A model generated the notes under the pieces. It did no database searches, was not told the origin of the DNA, and was given only the letters and a program-made list of their open reading frames with translations. A stretch of 64,000 nucleotides of DNA, from the NCBI RefSeq assembly GCF_023498005.1, contig NZ_CP097289.1, positions 7,998,001-8,062,000 on the forward strand, given 5' to 3'. The stretch is from Streptomyces durmitorensis (GTDB lineage: Bacteria > Actinomycetota > Actinomycetes > Streptomycetales > Streptomycetaceae). Position numbers and translations under genes: made by a program. How positions within the stretch are numbered: the first letter of the stretch is position 1; each line of letters begins with the position of its first letter. Positions 16,365 to 24,986 of this stretch are shown piece after piece.

Positions 16365-17522
16365 TCAGCGCCGCGCCGTGACCGTCCCCTCGACCGCGAA
16401 CAGCTGCTCCTCGACATGGTCGAGGGCAAGACGCAGCGCGCCCGTCGCGACGGCGGCCTCGCCGAGCACCGAAAGGGCCACCCGGGGCGGCCGCAGGCAG
16501 TAGCGGGCCAACTCCCGGCGCAGCGGCTCCAGTACGCCGTCCAGACCGGCCGCCCAGCCGCCCACGACGACCAGTTCGGGGTCCAGGGCGAGCACCAGCG
16601 CCGCCACGTCGTGCACCAGGCGCTGGATGAACCGCTCGACGGCCTGCCGCGCCCGCTCGTCGCCCTCGCGCGCGTGGGCGAACACCTCCGCCACCGCCTG
16701 CTCGTCGAGCGGGTGCAGCGGCTCGTCCGTGGTCGAAAGGAGCGTCTCCGGGGTCACGTCACGGCCCAGCAGATGCAGGGCACCGATCTCACCGGCGGCG
16801 CCGCCGTACCCGCGGTGCAGTCGCCCGCCGATCAGCGCCCCGGCCCCCGGGCTGAGGCCCGCGAGGACGAACACCATGTCGTCCACCTCGGTCGCGGCGC
16901 CCTTCCAGTGCTCGGCCACGGCCGCCGTGTTCGCGTCGTTCTCCACCAGGACCGGGCACTTGAAGGACCGGCGAAGGCGCTCGCCCAGCGGGAGTCCCGT
17001 CCACTCGGGCAGCGCCGTGCCGAGCCGGACCGTGCCGTCCGCCTCCACGATGCCGGGGCTGCCGACGCCCACCGCGCGCAGTGAGCTGCGGGCGATCCCG
17101 CCACGGCGCAGCAGATCGGCGACCGCGGTGCGCAGGCGCTCGATGCGTTCGTCCGCAGGGGCCGTCTCGTCCACGTCCTTGGCCGTCGTGCCGAGCACCC
17201 GGCCGTCCAGGTCGGAAAGGACCGCGGCCACCCGGTGCGGGCCGATCTCCAGGCCGAGCAGATGCCCCGCCTCGGCCCGGAAGCGGAACCTCCGGGCGGG
17301 CCGTCCCTGGCGTCTGGCCGCGCCTTCCTCGGCGGCGGTCTCCACCACGAGCCCGGCATCGATGAGCCCCTCGACCACGCCTTCGACAGTGGGCCGGGAG
17401 AGCCCGGTCACCCGGGTGACCTCTGTGAGTGTCGCGAAGTCCGCCCCACGCAGCGCGTGCAGCACCACCGCGGAGTTGATCCGCCGCAGCAGAGAGGGAT
17501 CCCCGCCGGTCAGCCGCCCCAA
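16365..17522 (-). CDS. ROK family transcriptional regulator
   Basis: 385-residue ROK repressor/activator. The N-terminal winged helix (LLRRINSAVVLHALRGADFATLTEVTRVTGLSRPTVEGVVEGLI) is followed by an actin-like sugar-kinase fold with the ATP/sugar motifs VGSPGIVEADG, VENDANTAAVAEHWKG and LSPGAGALIGGRLHRGYGGAAGEIGAL. The ROK zinc-binding CxCGxxGC block is absent, so it is a regulator without likely kinase activity. TTG 17522 is used, preceded by GGAGGA at short distance; start confidence is moderate. Probably sugar-responsive. No transporter is adjacent. Confidence 0.87.
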   Translation of the reverse strand: MGRLTGGDPSLLRRINSAVVLHALRGADFATLTEVTRVTGLSRPTVEGVVEGLIDAGLVVETAAEEGAARRQGRPARRFRFRAEAGHLLGLEIGPHRVAAVLSDLDGRVLGTTAKDVDETAPADERIERLRTAVADLLRRGGIARSSLRAVGVGSPGIVEADGTVRLGTALPEWTGLPLGERLRRSFKCPVLVENDANTAAVAEHWKGAATEVDDMVFVLAGLSPGAGALIGGRLHRGYGGAAGEIGALHLLGRDVTPETLLSTTDEPLHPLDEQAVAEVFAHAREGDERARQAVERFIQRLVHDVAALVLALDPELVVVGGWAAGLDGVLEPLRRELARYCLRPPRVALSVLGEAAVATGALRLALDHVEEQLFAVEGTVTARR

Positions 17523-17628
17523 CGTCCGTCCTCCCAGCTCGTGCGCATGATGGGCGGATCGTACTCGCCGGGGCCGACCGCTGCGAGTGCCGGGCCCACC
17601 TGTGACGCAGAGTGCCGATCAGGAGTGC

Positions 17629-18291
17629 TCACCCGGGCGCGACGAAACCGGATTCGTACGCGGCGATGACCGCCTGCGTCCGGTCCCGGGCCCCCAGTTT
17701 CGCGAGCACGGAACTCACGTGGGACTTGACGGTCTCGGCGCCGACGATCAGCTCCGCGGCGATCTCCGCGTTCGACAGGCCGCGCGTCATCAGACGCAGT
17801 ACGTCCGCCTCGCGCTCGGTGAGCGCCGCCCGCTCCAGGGCGGCCCTGGCCTGCGCGTTTCCGGGGCGCTGCCCGTACTCGCCCGCCAGCTGCCGCACCG
17901 CGGCGGGGAACAGCAGCGACTCTCCCTCGGCGACCAGACGGACGGCGTTCACGATCTCCGCGGGACGGGCGCGCTTGAGCAGGAAACCGTCGGCACCCGC
18001 GCGCAGCGCCTCGTACACGTACTCGTCGTTCTCGAAGGTCGTCACCACGAGGATCTTCGGCGGGTCCTGCACCGTGCGCAGGACCGCGCGCGTGGCCTCG
18101 ATGCCGTCGAGGAGCGGCATCCGCACGTCCATGGCGACCACATCCGGCCGCAGTCGGCGCACGAGCGGAATCACCGCGGCGCCGTCGGCCGCCTCGCCGA
18201 CCACCTCGATGTCGGGCTGCGCCTCCAGGACGGCGCGCAGACCGGCGCGTACGAGGGGTTCGTCGTCGACGAGCAGGACAGTGACCGGCAT
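17629..18291 (-). CDS. NarL/LuxR family response regulator
   Basis: 220-residue response regulator: receiver domain with DDE at residues 9-11, the phospho-acceptor D55 in VVAMDVRMPLLDG, and the K in LLKRARP; C-terminal LuxR HTH (LTEREADVLRLMTRGLSNAEIAAELIVGAETVKSHVSSVLAKLGARDRTQAV). It lies 14 bases after the histidine kinase stop, so the two are co-transcribed. Likely target: the divergent ABC transporter at 19632. Confidence 0.92.
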   Translation of the reverse strand: MPVTVLLVDDEPLVRAGLRAVLEAQPDIEVVGEAADGAAVIPLVRRLRPDVVAMDVRMPLLDGIEATRAVLRTVQDPPKILVVTTFENDEYVYEALRAGADGFLLKRARPAEIVNAVRLVAEGESLLFPAAVRQLAGEYGQRPGNAQARAALERAALTEREADVLRLMTRGLSNAEIAAELIVGAETVKSHVSSVLAKLGARDRTQAVIAAYESGFVAPG

Positions 18292-18305
18292 CCGGTCAGC
18301 CTAGA

Positions 18306-19523
18306 TCACCCCAGGGGCAGCTCGACGTGCACCTGCCATTCGCCCTCACGGGGGCCCGTGGTGGCCCGGCCGCCAAGCAGCGTGGCCCGTTCCCGGATGC
18401 CGCGAAGCCCGCTGCCGCCCCGGCCGGTCGGAGCTCTCCCCCCGGGCAGCGTGTTGAGCACCTCCATGCCGAGCACGCCGTCGCCGACGGCTATCCGCAC
18501 CCGCACCGGGACAGGACCGGAGTGGCGCAGCACATTGGTGAGCGACTCCTGGAGCATGCGGTAGCCCTCGCGGGACACCGGTCCCGGGACGCTCTCCAGG
18601 GGGCCCGTCACCTCGGTGTCGACCTTCGCGCCCGACGCGCGCGCGGACTCCAGGAGGCGGTCGGCGTCGGCGAGCGTGGGCCGCCGGCTCGCGGGCCGCT
18701 CGTCCTCACGGAGCACGCGCAGGACACGCTCCAGGTCTTCGAGGGCGGCCCGGCCGGTCTCCTCGATGGCATCCAGCGCGCGGTCGGTGAACTCCGGGTC
18801 CGCGGCGGCCCGCGCGGCGCCCGCCTGGACGACCGCGACGGTCAGCGCGTGCCCGATGGAGTCGTGCAGTTCCCGCGCGATGCGGTTGCGTTCGAGGAGC
18901 TGCTCGGTGCGCTCCTCCAGGGCGGCGAGGCGCTCCTTGGGGGAGGGGCCGAGCAACTGCCGGGCGGCCGAGGCCATCAGGCGGCCCGCGACCACCATCA
19001 CCGCCAGGAGCACCGCCAGCGGGACGGGCACGAACAGCGCGTTCAGCGGGTTCTGGTCCGGCAGCGGAACGAACAGTCCGGAGGCGTCGCCCGGCTCGGA
19101 CGTCGATCCCAGCAGGGCCAGTGCGATCCCCAGGAGCTGCACCGTGACGAGCATCGCCGCGCAACCGGCCTCCAGGCGCAGCACGGCCCACAACGCGGTC
19201 CTGCCCCGGTCGCGCCACGAGGCCGAGGGAGCCACGGAGACGCCGGGATCCTCTTCACCGCCCGGCACGCGCGCGTGCTGCCCCGCGAACAGCATCAGCC
19301 GCGCCTGGAGTCCCTCCGCCCGACGCAGCGACGGCAGCAGCAGAGCGGCCGCCGCCACGAGCGGGATCGGCTGGAGCGCGATCAGGACCCAGTCCCCGGC
19401 CGAGGGACTGCTGAGACCCGGCGAGATGAACGCGGCGATCAAGGCGATGGCCGAGCCGATCAGCAGATGCAGCCAGCGCGTGTAGGTCACCGCCTGCGTG
19501 AGCGGCCTGAGGAAGCGGGGCAT
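18306..19523 (-). CDS. NarL-type sensor histidine kinase
   Basis: 405-residue membrane kinase. Four hydrophobic segments near residues 18-35, 45-65, 113-142 and 163-185 form the sensor; HisKA_3 follows with phospho-acceptor H220 in IARELHDSIGHALTVAVVQAG, then the HATPase domain with the N-box ESLTNVLRHS and G-box GRGGSGLRGIRERATLLGG. ATG 19523 begins the first transmembrane region; the open frame upstream has no sensible extension. Operon with the response regulator and divergent from an ABC exporter, a usual arrangement for envelope- or antibiotic-stress systems (inference). Confidence 0.9.
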   Translation of the reverse strand: MPRFLRPLTQAVTYTRWLHLLIGSAIALIAAFISPGLSSPSAGDWVLIALQPIPLVAAAALLLPSLRRAEGLQARLMLFAGQHARVPGGEEDPGVSVAPSASWRDRGRTALWAVLRLEAGCAAMLVTVQLLGIALALLGSTSEPGDASGLFVPLPDQNPLNALFVPVPLAVLLAVMVVAGRLMASAARQLLGPSPKERLAALEERTEQLLERNRIARELHDSIGHALTVAVVQAGAARAAADPEFTDRALDAIEETGRAALEDLERVLRVLREDERPASRRPTLADADRLLESARASGAKVDTEVTGPLESVPGPVSREGYRMLQESLTNVLRHSGPVPVRVRIAVGDGVLGMEVLNTLPGGRAPTGRGGSGLRGIRERATLLGGRATTGPREGEWQVHVELPLG

Positions 19524-19631
19524 CCCGTCATCGTGCCAGCCGCGCCCGGCCGCACGGTTCCCCCGTGCGGGGGAGAGCGCCTCCCCGGGCGGGGGAAGAC
19601 CCGGCACACCCTCCACCGCGACGCTGAAGCC

Positions 19632-20564
19632 ATGACCAGCATCGACGTCCAAGACCTCACCAAGGAGTACGGCACCACCCGCGCGGTGGACGGACTGACC
19701 TTCACCGTCCGCCCGGGAAAGGTCACCGGGTTCCTCGGCCCCAACGGCGCCGGCAAGTCCACCACCATGCGCCTCGTGCTCGGCCTCGACCGGCCCACCT
19801 CGGGCACCGCGACGGTGGGCGGCCGCTCCTATGCGGCCATCGACGAACCCCTGCGCCACGTGGGAGCCCTGCTCGACGCCCAGGCCGCGCACGGATCGCG
19901 TACCGCCCGCCACCACCTCCTCGCCCTCGCCGTCAGCAACCGCATCGCCGTGCGGCGCGTGGACGAGGTCCTCGAAGAGGCCGGACTCGCCACCGTGGCA
20001 GGGCGCCGGATCAAGACGTTCTCCCTCGGCATGCGCCAGCGCCTGGGCATCGCCGCGGCGCTGCTCGGCGACCCGCGCGTCGTCATGCTGGACGAGCCCT
20101 CCAACGGACTCGACCCCGAAGGAATCATCTGGATCCGCGAACTGATGCGGCGCCTCGCCCGTGAGGGCCGGACGGTCCTCGTGTCCAGCCACCTCATGAA
20201 CGAGACGGCCACGTTCGCCGACCATCTGGTGGTCCTGGGCCGGGGCAAGCTGCTCGCGGACACCTCGATGCCGGACTTCATCGCGGCGCACAGCAGCCCG
20301 CGGGTCAGGCTGCGCACCCCTTCGATCGACCGGCTGCGCGGCCTCCTGACGGACAAGGGGTACGCGATGGCCGCGGGGGACGACGGCCGCTGGACGGTGG
20401 ACGGCGCGAAGGCGGGGGAGATCGGGTCCATCGCGGCCGGTCACGGCATCCCCCTCCTCGAACTCTCCGACGAGCAGGCCTCCTTGGAGCAGGCCTACCT
20501 CGCCCTCACGGCCGACGACACCGAGTTCGCCGCCGCCACCCCGACGTCCCGCCAGGAGGCCTGA
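19632..20564 (+). CDS. ABC transporter ATP-binding protein
   Basis: 310-residue ABC ATPase: Walker A GPNGAGKST, signature-like FSLGMRQRLGIAAALLG, Walker B VVMLDEPSNGLDPEG and the switch histidine in LVSSHLMNE. The C-terminal roughly 80 residues are the usual DrrA-like extension. ATG 19632 begins MTSIDVQDLTKEYG. The permease starts 2 bases after its stop. Divergent from a two-component system that probably controls it. Likely exports a drug, lipid or peptide. Confidence 0.92.
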   Translation: MTSIDVQDLTKEYGTTRAVDGLTFTVRPGKVTGFLGPNGAGKSTTMRLVLGLDRPTSGTATVGGRSYAAIDEPLRHVGALLDAQAAHGSRTARHHLLALAVSNRIAVRRVDEVLEEAGLATVAGRRIKTFSLGMRQRLGIAAALLGDPRVVMLDEPSNGLDPEGIIWIRELMRRLAREGRTVLVSSHLMNETATFADHLVVLGRGKLLADTSMPDFIAAHSSPRVRLRTPSIDRLRGLLTDKGYAMAAGDDGRWTVDGAKAGEIGSIAAGHGIPLLELSDEQASLEQAYLALTADDTEFAAATPTSRQEA

Positions 20565-20566
20565 CC

Positions 20567-21304
20567 ATGTCGACGACCGCCGTGCTCCGCTCGGAGTGGA
20601 TCAAGATCAAGTCGGTGCGCGCCAGCCTGGGTTCGCTGATCGCCGTCTTCGTGGCCACCGTCGCCATCACCGTGCTCGCGTTCGCCGCGGTCGGCACGGC
20701 GGAGGCGGACAACGCCGACTTCGAGCCCCTCTTCGGCGCCTTCTACGCACTCAACTTCGGCCAGATCGCCGCCATCGCCTTCGGTACGACGGCGATGTCG
20801 TCCGAGTACCTGAACGGCGCCCTGCGGATCTCGCTCTGCGCGGTGCCGCGCAGAGGGCTCTTCTACGGGTCCAAGGTCGCCGTGGTGGGCGCCCTGGCCC
20901 TGGGCGTGGGGCTCCTCACCAGCTTCGCGGGCTTCCTGGCCGGGCAGGCCTTCATGGGGGAGTACGCCATCGGGCTCGGCCATGACGGCGCCCTGCGGGC
21001 ATGCGTCGGCGGGGGCATCTACCTCGCGCTCATGGCGCTGCTCGCCGCGGGGCTCACCATGGTGCTGCGCAGCGGGGTCGCCGTCCTGAGCATTCTCATC
21101 CCGTTCACGCTCATCGTGTCCTTCGTGGTCGGGGATGTCGCGAGCGGCGTCGCGCAGTTCCTGCCGGACAAGGCGGGCCAGCAGGTGCTCCACGAGAACC
21201 CGTCGGGAACTCTCGGCCCCTGGGCGGGACTTGCCGTCTCGGCGGCGTGGGCCGCCGCGGCGCTGATCGCGGGCTGGTGGGCGGTGCGCAGGCGCGATGC
21301 GTGA
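20567..21304 (+). CDS. ABC transporter permease
   Basis: 245-residue ABC-2-type permease with six hydrophobic segments, starting MSTTAVLRSEWIKIKSVRAS and ending in a helix followed by AVRRRDA, both typical of small Streptomyces exporters. Two bases separate it from the ATPase stop; the ribosome site AGGAGG lies inside the ATPase end, so translation is coupled. Confidence 0.9.
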   Translation: MSTTAVLRSEWIKIKSVRASLGSLIAVFVATVAITVLAFAAVGTAEADNADFEPLFGAFYALNFGQIAAIAFGTTAMSSEYLNGALRISLCAVPRRGLFYGSKVAVVGALALGVGLLTSFAGFLAGQAFMGEYAIGLGHDGALRACVGGGIYLALMALLAAGLTMVLRSGVAVLSILIPFTLIVSFVVGDVASGVAQFLPDKAGQQVLHENPSGTLGPWAGLAVSAAWAAAALIAGWWAVRRRDA

Positions 21305-21307
21305 GGC

Positions 21308-21343
21308 GCCGCGCGGGGTGCCGTGCGGGGTGCCGCGCGGGGC
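21308..21343. repeat. Three tandem 12-bp repeats
   Basis: GCCGCGCGGGGT, GCCGTGCGGGGT and GCCGCGCGGGGC in a row directly after the permease stop. Each unit holds a small inverted repeat, so folding in the mRNA 3' end is possible; no T-run follows. Confidence 0.6.
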
Positions 21344-21415
21344 GTGTGTCCGGATGGTGACGCCGAGGGCCTGACGGCGGGCCAGTTGTCAGTGGCGGCC
21401 GCTTTACTGGGTGTC

Positions 21416-21901
21416 ATGAGTACCGCACAGCATCTCGCCGCGATCGACCTGCTGCGCTCACGGGAGTTCCCCGCGGAGCACGGCAGGTCGCCGTGCGGCA
21501 CCGGCGGTCCGGGGTATCACATCGCCGAGTTACTGACGAGTGGCGACTTCTGGGAGGACGACGGCACCCAGTGGGAGGCGACCGCCGATCAGTACGAGGC
21601 GGAGCGCGACGGCCTGACGGTCCTGCTGGCCGAGCGCTGGGGAGCGCCCCAGATGTTCAGCCTGGCGAGCCTCTTCGAGAGAACGCTGAGCGACGGCGAC
21701 GACGAAGGCGACAGTGACAGCGAAAGCAAGGAAGGGGCGGGCGAGGACATACCAGAGCCGTGGGGTTCGCTGAGCTCCTCGGTGCCGGACCTCCACCTGT
21801 GGCGGGTCGACGGACGGTGGATCGCTCTCGGCGTCTCCCAGTGGGACAAGGAGCTGCCGTTCCAACTGCTCGCCGTCGTCACGGAGATCGATCCACCGTA
21901 G
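21416..21901 (+). CDS. Hypothetical protein, acidic linker
   Basis: 161-residue protein I do not recognise. It begins MSTAQHLAAIDLLRSREFPAEHG, has a Trp/Asp-rich middle, an acidic stretch SDGDDEGDSDSESKEGAGED near residues 100-120 and a beta-rich end (LHLWRVDGRWIALGVSQWDKELPFQLLAVV). No signal peptide or membrane segment. A -10-like TTTACT lies 7 bases before ATG 21416, so the mRNA may lack a leader. The last 23 bases overlap the convergent acetyltransferase gene. Confidence 0.68.
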   Translation: MSTAQHLAAIDLLRSREFPAEHGRSPCGTGGPGYHIAELLTSGDFWEDDGTQWEATADQYEAERDGLTVLLAERWGAPQMFSLASLFERTLSDGDDEGDSDSESKEGAGEDIPEPWGSLSSSVPDLHLWRVDGRWIALGVSQWDKELPFQLLAVVTEIDPP

Positions 21902-22421
21902 CGGGAGCGTTCAGGGCGTGGACGCGGATGGCGCGGCCGCAGTAGGGGTCGAGGGTGGCTCGCTCGACGCGCATGCCGAGCTTGTTCATGATCCGTTCCG
22001 ACGCGTCGTTGCCCACCTGGGCGATGCTGACGACCCGCTCCAGACCGCGGTCGGCGAAGCCGAAGTCGAGGGCGGCCCGTGCCGCCTCTGTGGCAAGGCC
22101 CCGCCCCCAGAAGGAGCGCCCGAGCCGCCAGCCGATCTCCACCGCGGGCAGCACCTCGGGGAGGTAGTGCGGCACGGACAGACCGGTGAATCCGGCGAGT
22201 TCACCGGTGGCGCGGACCTCCACCGCGAAGAGCCCGAAGCCCTCGGTCTCCCACCCGTGCTCCCACCTCGCCATGGTGGACCGGGTCTGCTCCTCGTCGT
22301 GGACGGAGCCGTCGCCGATCCACCGCATCACATCGGGATCCGAGTTGATGGCGGTCATCGGGGCGATGTCCGACTCGCGCCAGCGCCGCAGGACGAGGCG
22401 GGGCGTCAGGATCAGGGGCAT
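21879..22421 (-). CDS. GNAT family N-acetyltransferase (RimJ/RimL-like)
   Basis: 180-residue acetyltransferase. MPLILTPRLVLRRWRESDIAPMTAINSDPDVMRWIG at the start and the acetyl-CoA loop RSFWGRGLATEAARAALDFGF, then QVGNDASERIMNKLGM, are typical of the RimJ/RimL group, which acetylates protein N-termini or small amines. Its ATG overlaps the end of the enoyl-CoA hydratase gene by 10 bases, so the two are translationally coupled. Confidence 0.87.
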   Translation of the reverse strand: MPLILTPRLVLRRWRESDIAPMTAINSDPDVMRWIGDGSVHDEEQTRSTMARWEHGWETEGFGLFAVEVRATGELAGFTGLSVPHYLPEVLPAVEIGWRLGRSFWGRGLATEAARAALDFGFADRGLERVVSIAQVGNDASERIMNKLGMRVERATLDPYCGRAIRVHALNAPATVDRSP

Positions 22422-23491
22422 CGCGGGGCCGCCTCGGGGGCGAGGCCGAGCTCGTCGCCGTCGCGCGGCGCGAAGTGACGGGCCACCTCCGCCTCGGTCA
22501 CCTGCGAGAGCCCGGCGGGGGACCAGCGCGGACTGCGGTCCTTGTCGACGACCTGGGCGCGGATGCCCTCCACCATGTCCGGCGCGGTGATCGCGGTGGC
22601 CGAGACGCGGTACTCCTGGTCGAGCACCTGCTCGAGCGAGGCGAGGGCGCGGGCCCGGCGCAGGGCGGCGAGAGTGACCTTCAGGGAGGTCGGCGACTTG
22701 CCGAGGATGGTCTCGGCCGTCTCCTTCGCGGCCTGGTCACCGGAGTTGTACAGCCGGTCGACGATCTCCTCCACGGAGTCGGCCGCGTAACTGGAGTCGA
22801 TCCACTCGCGGTGGGCGGCGAGTTCGCCCTCGGGCGGGGCGGCGGCGTACCGCGCGACCGCCTCGCTCACCTCGGTGTCGGCCAGCGCCGCGGTGAACTC
22901 CTCCAGCCGCTCCGAGGGCACGTAGTGATCGGCGAGGCCGCACAGCAGCGCGTCGCCCGCGCCCACCGCCGAGCCGGTCAGCGCGAGGTGGGTGCCCAGC
23001 TCGCCGGGCGTCCGCGTCAGCAGATACGTACCGCCGACGTCCGGCACGAAGCCGATCCCGGTCTCCGGCATGGCGATCCGGGAGCGCTCGGTGACGATCC
23101 GCACGCTGCCGTGCGCCGAGACGCCGACTCCGCCGCCCATCACGATGCCGTCCATGACGGCGACGTACGGCTTCGGGAAGCGGGCGATGCGGGCGTTGAG
23201 CCGGTACTCGTCACGCCAGAAGGCCAGGGACGCGGCGCCGCCGCCCGCCCGGATGTCGTCGTGGATGGAACGGATGTCACCCCCGGCACAGAGCCCGCGG
23301 GAACCGGCGCCGGTGAGGACCACGGTGGCGACGGCGTCGTCCTGCTCCCAGCCGGTCAGGGCGCCGTCCATCAGGCGGACCATCTCGTGATTGAGGGCGT
23401 TGATGGCACGGGGGCGGTTGAGCGTGATGTGCCCCGCGCGGCCTTGGACACGCAGGAGAACGGGAGCTTCGTCGGAGTCGGCGGTGGGCAT
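22412..23491 (-). CDS. Enoyl-CoA hydratase/isomerase family, probable 3-hydroxyisobutyryl-CoA hydrolase
   Basis: 359-residue crotonase-fold enzyme. Besides the crotonase oxyanion-hole regions (SRGLCAGGDIRSIHDD and VMDGIVMGGGVGVSAHGSVRIVTE), it has the HIBCH pattern AMPETGIGFVPDVGGTYLLTR and the length near 350 of that branch (ordinary enoyl-CoA hydratases are about 260). It would free 3-hydroxyisobutyrate in valine breakdown, in keeping with propionyl/methylmalonyl-CoA genes close by. ATG 23491 has AAGGAG about 11 bases upstream; an upstream start at 23539 is possible. Confidence 0.86.
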   Translation of the reverse strand: MPTADSDEAPVLLRVQGRAGHITLNRPRAINALNHEMVRLMDGALTGWEQDDAVATVVLTGAGSRGLCAGGDIRSIHDDIRAGGGAASLAFWRDEYRLNARIARFPKPYVAVMDGIVMGGGVGVSAHGSVRIVTERSRIAMPETGIGFVPDVGGTYLLTRTPGELGTHLALTGSAVGAGDALLCGLADHYVPSERLEEFTAALADTEVSEAVARYAAAPPEGELAAHREWIDSSYAADSVEEIVDRLYNSGDQAAKETAETILGKSPTSLKVTLAALRRARALASLEQVLDQEYRVSATAITAPDMVEGIRAQVVDKDRSPRWSPAGLSQVTEAEVARHFAPRDGDELGLAPEAAPRCP

Positions 23492-23611
23492 GGGGCGAAT
23501 GGCTCCTTCGAAGGCGGTCGGTTCGCTCGGCGGGCACACGAGGACTGTGCCCGCACAGATCGAATCTACGTCGTGGGCCCGGCGAGCGGCGGCGGGGGCC
23601 GTCCGGCTTTG

Positions 23612-24901
23612 TCAGGGCGAGTGGAAGGCGACCTCCGGGTTGGCCGGTGAGGGGCCGTTCAGCAAGGGGCGGTGCCGGTCGTCGAGATGCTTGTCGAAGA
23701 AGGCCGTGACGTAGGCGGTGGTGATCTGTCCCGAGCGTTCGCCGGAGAGGGGCGCCGACGGGTCGGTCATGTCGAGCTGGGCGCCGAGTACGGGCATGTC
23801 GGTGAAGGTGAGGTGCCCGGAGTCCGCGACGGTGAGCCAGCGCTTCCAGCCGTGCAGGCCGCGCCACTGGCGAGGCCAGGTGACGTCATCGGCAAGGGGG
23901 TTGTGATCCTTGCGGGTGCCGAGCATGAGGACGGGGCGGCTGGTGCCCGCGGCCGGGACCGGGGCGAAGAACGAGCCGTCCAGGTTGGCGGCGGCGCGGA
24001 TCCGGCGGTCCGTCCCGGTGGCCACGGCCGCCGCGTTCCCGCCGAGCGAGTGGCCCGCGGCCCCGATGCGCCGGGTGTCGACGAGCGCCGCGTAGTCGGG
24101 GTGCCGCCCGCCGGCCGGGCGGGATCGGCCGGTCAACGCGTCGACGACGTACGAGATGTCCGCTGCACGGGTCCGTGCGGCCTTGGCCAGCATCCTCTTC
24201 TCCCCGGCGTCCCCGCCCGGCGCGTGCTCGACCTTCTCGCACGCGATGCAGGTGCGCATGCGCGAGGAGTCCTTCTTGCCCTTGCCCGGGAACGCTGTTC
24301 CGTAGGACTCGTACGCGTGGTCGACGACAGCGACGACATAACCGTGGGAGGCCAGCTCCTCCGCGAGTGTGCTGAGGGTGGCGCGGTGCAGCGTGAACCC
24401 CGGGGAGAGGACGACGAGAGGGTGCTTGCCCCCGGCGGGACGGGCGGCGGTGCGGGCGTTCGTCCGGACGGAGGTCAGCTGACCGGCGTCGATCCTCTGG
24501 TCCAGCTTCAGCCCCTTCAGGAGCAGTTCCGCCTCCTCGGCCGCCAGGTACGGAGCACGGCCACCGTCTCGGTCGGTGTCGCCGTCACCGGGCCGGGCCG
24601 GATAGAAGACGGACACCATCAGCTCTCGGTGCCCCGCTGACGGCACCCACGGGTCACCGCGCTTCTCGTCCACGAGGTGGAGGGTGTCCCTTCCGATCCC
24701 GTAGGGACCGGAAGGACGGGGAAGGGAGAGCGCGGCTTCCGAGGTCGTCGACGGAACCGACGGTGCCGATGGTGCCGACGGGGAAGCCTGCCCAGCCGGC
24801 GACGACGCCTCGGCCTCGGCGCAGGCCGCGACGGTCGGGGTGAGGAGGGAGACGGCCAACAGGGCGGTGACGGCGCTGCGCCGTGTGCGGATTCGGATCA
24901 T
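23612..24901 (-). CDS. Secreted lipoprotein alpha/beta hydrolase (PAF-acetylhydrolase/lipase-like)
   Basis: 429-residue exported hydrolase. The N-terminus has an Arg-rich start, a hydrophobic core and a VAAC lipobox, followed by a Ser/Pro-rich linker, so it is probably a lipoprotein. The core shows LVVLSPGF (oxyanion), the nucleophile elbow GAAGHSLGGNAA, NLDGSFF and DSGHLTFTDMP with the catalytic histidine, as in bacterial PAF-acetylhydrolase-like lipases and polyester hydrolases. A TACGCT -10 element sits 7 bases before ATG 24901, so the mRNA may be leaderless. Substrate unknown. Confidence 0.84.
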   Translation of the reverse strand: MIRIRTRRSAVTALLAVSLLTPTVAACAEAEASSPAGQASPSAPSAPSVPSTTSEAALSLPRPSGPYGIGRDTLHLVDEKRGDPWVPSAGHRELMVSVFYPARPGDGDTDRDGGRAPYLAAEEAELLLKGLKLDQRIDAGQLTSVRTNARTAARPAGGKHPLVVLSPGFTLHRATLSTLAEELASHGYVVAVVDHAYESYGTAFPGKGKKDSSRMRTCIACEKVEHAPGGDAGEKRMLAKAARTRAADISYVVDALTGRSRPAGGRHPDYAALVDTRRIGAAGHSLGGNAAAVATGTDRRIRAAANLDGSFFAPVPAAGTSRPVLMLGTRKDHNPLADDVTWPRQWRGLHGWKRWLTVADSGHLTFTDMPVLGAQLDMTDPSAPLSGERSGQITTAYVTAFFDKHLDDRHRPLLNGPSPANPEVAFHSP

Positions 24902-24955
24902 GCACAGGAGCGTAGGAACCGCGGGAGACGTCCGGTACAGACGAAGGTGTGGAGC

Positions 24956-24979
24956 AACCCACTACTTTCGTAGGGGGTT
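24956..24979 (-). terminator. Hairpin after meaB (possible terminator)
   Basis: AACCCACTAC (24956-24965) pairs with GTAGGGGGTT (24970-24979), 9 of 10 pairs; on the minus strand the loop is GAAA, a stable tetraloop. It lies just after the meaB stop and before the lipase promoter. No U-run follows, so termination would be U-tract-independent. Confidence 0.5.
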
Positions 24980-24986
24980 TGCCGCC

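Noticed and set aside
18327..19631. Extension of the ABC ATPase frame 435 codons upstream
   Set aside because: This part is antisense to the histidine kinase; the ATPase domain begins at ATG 19632 like other family members.
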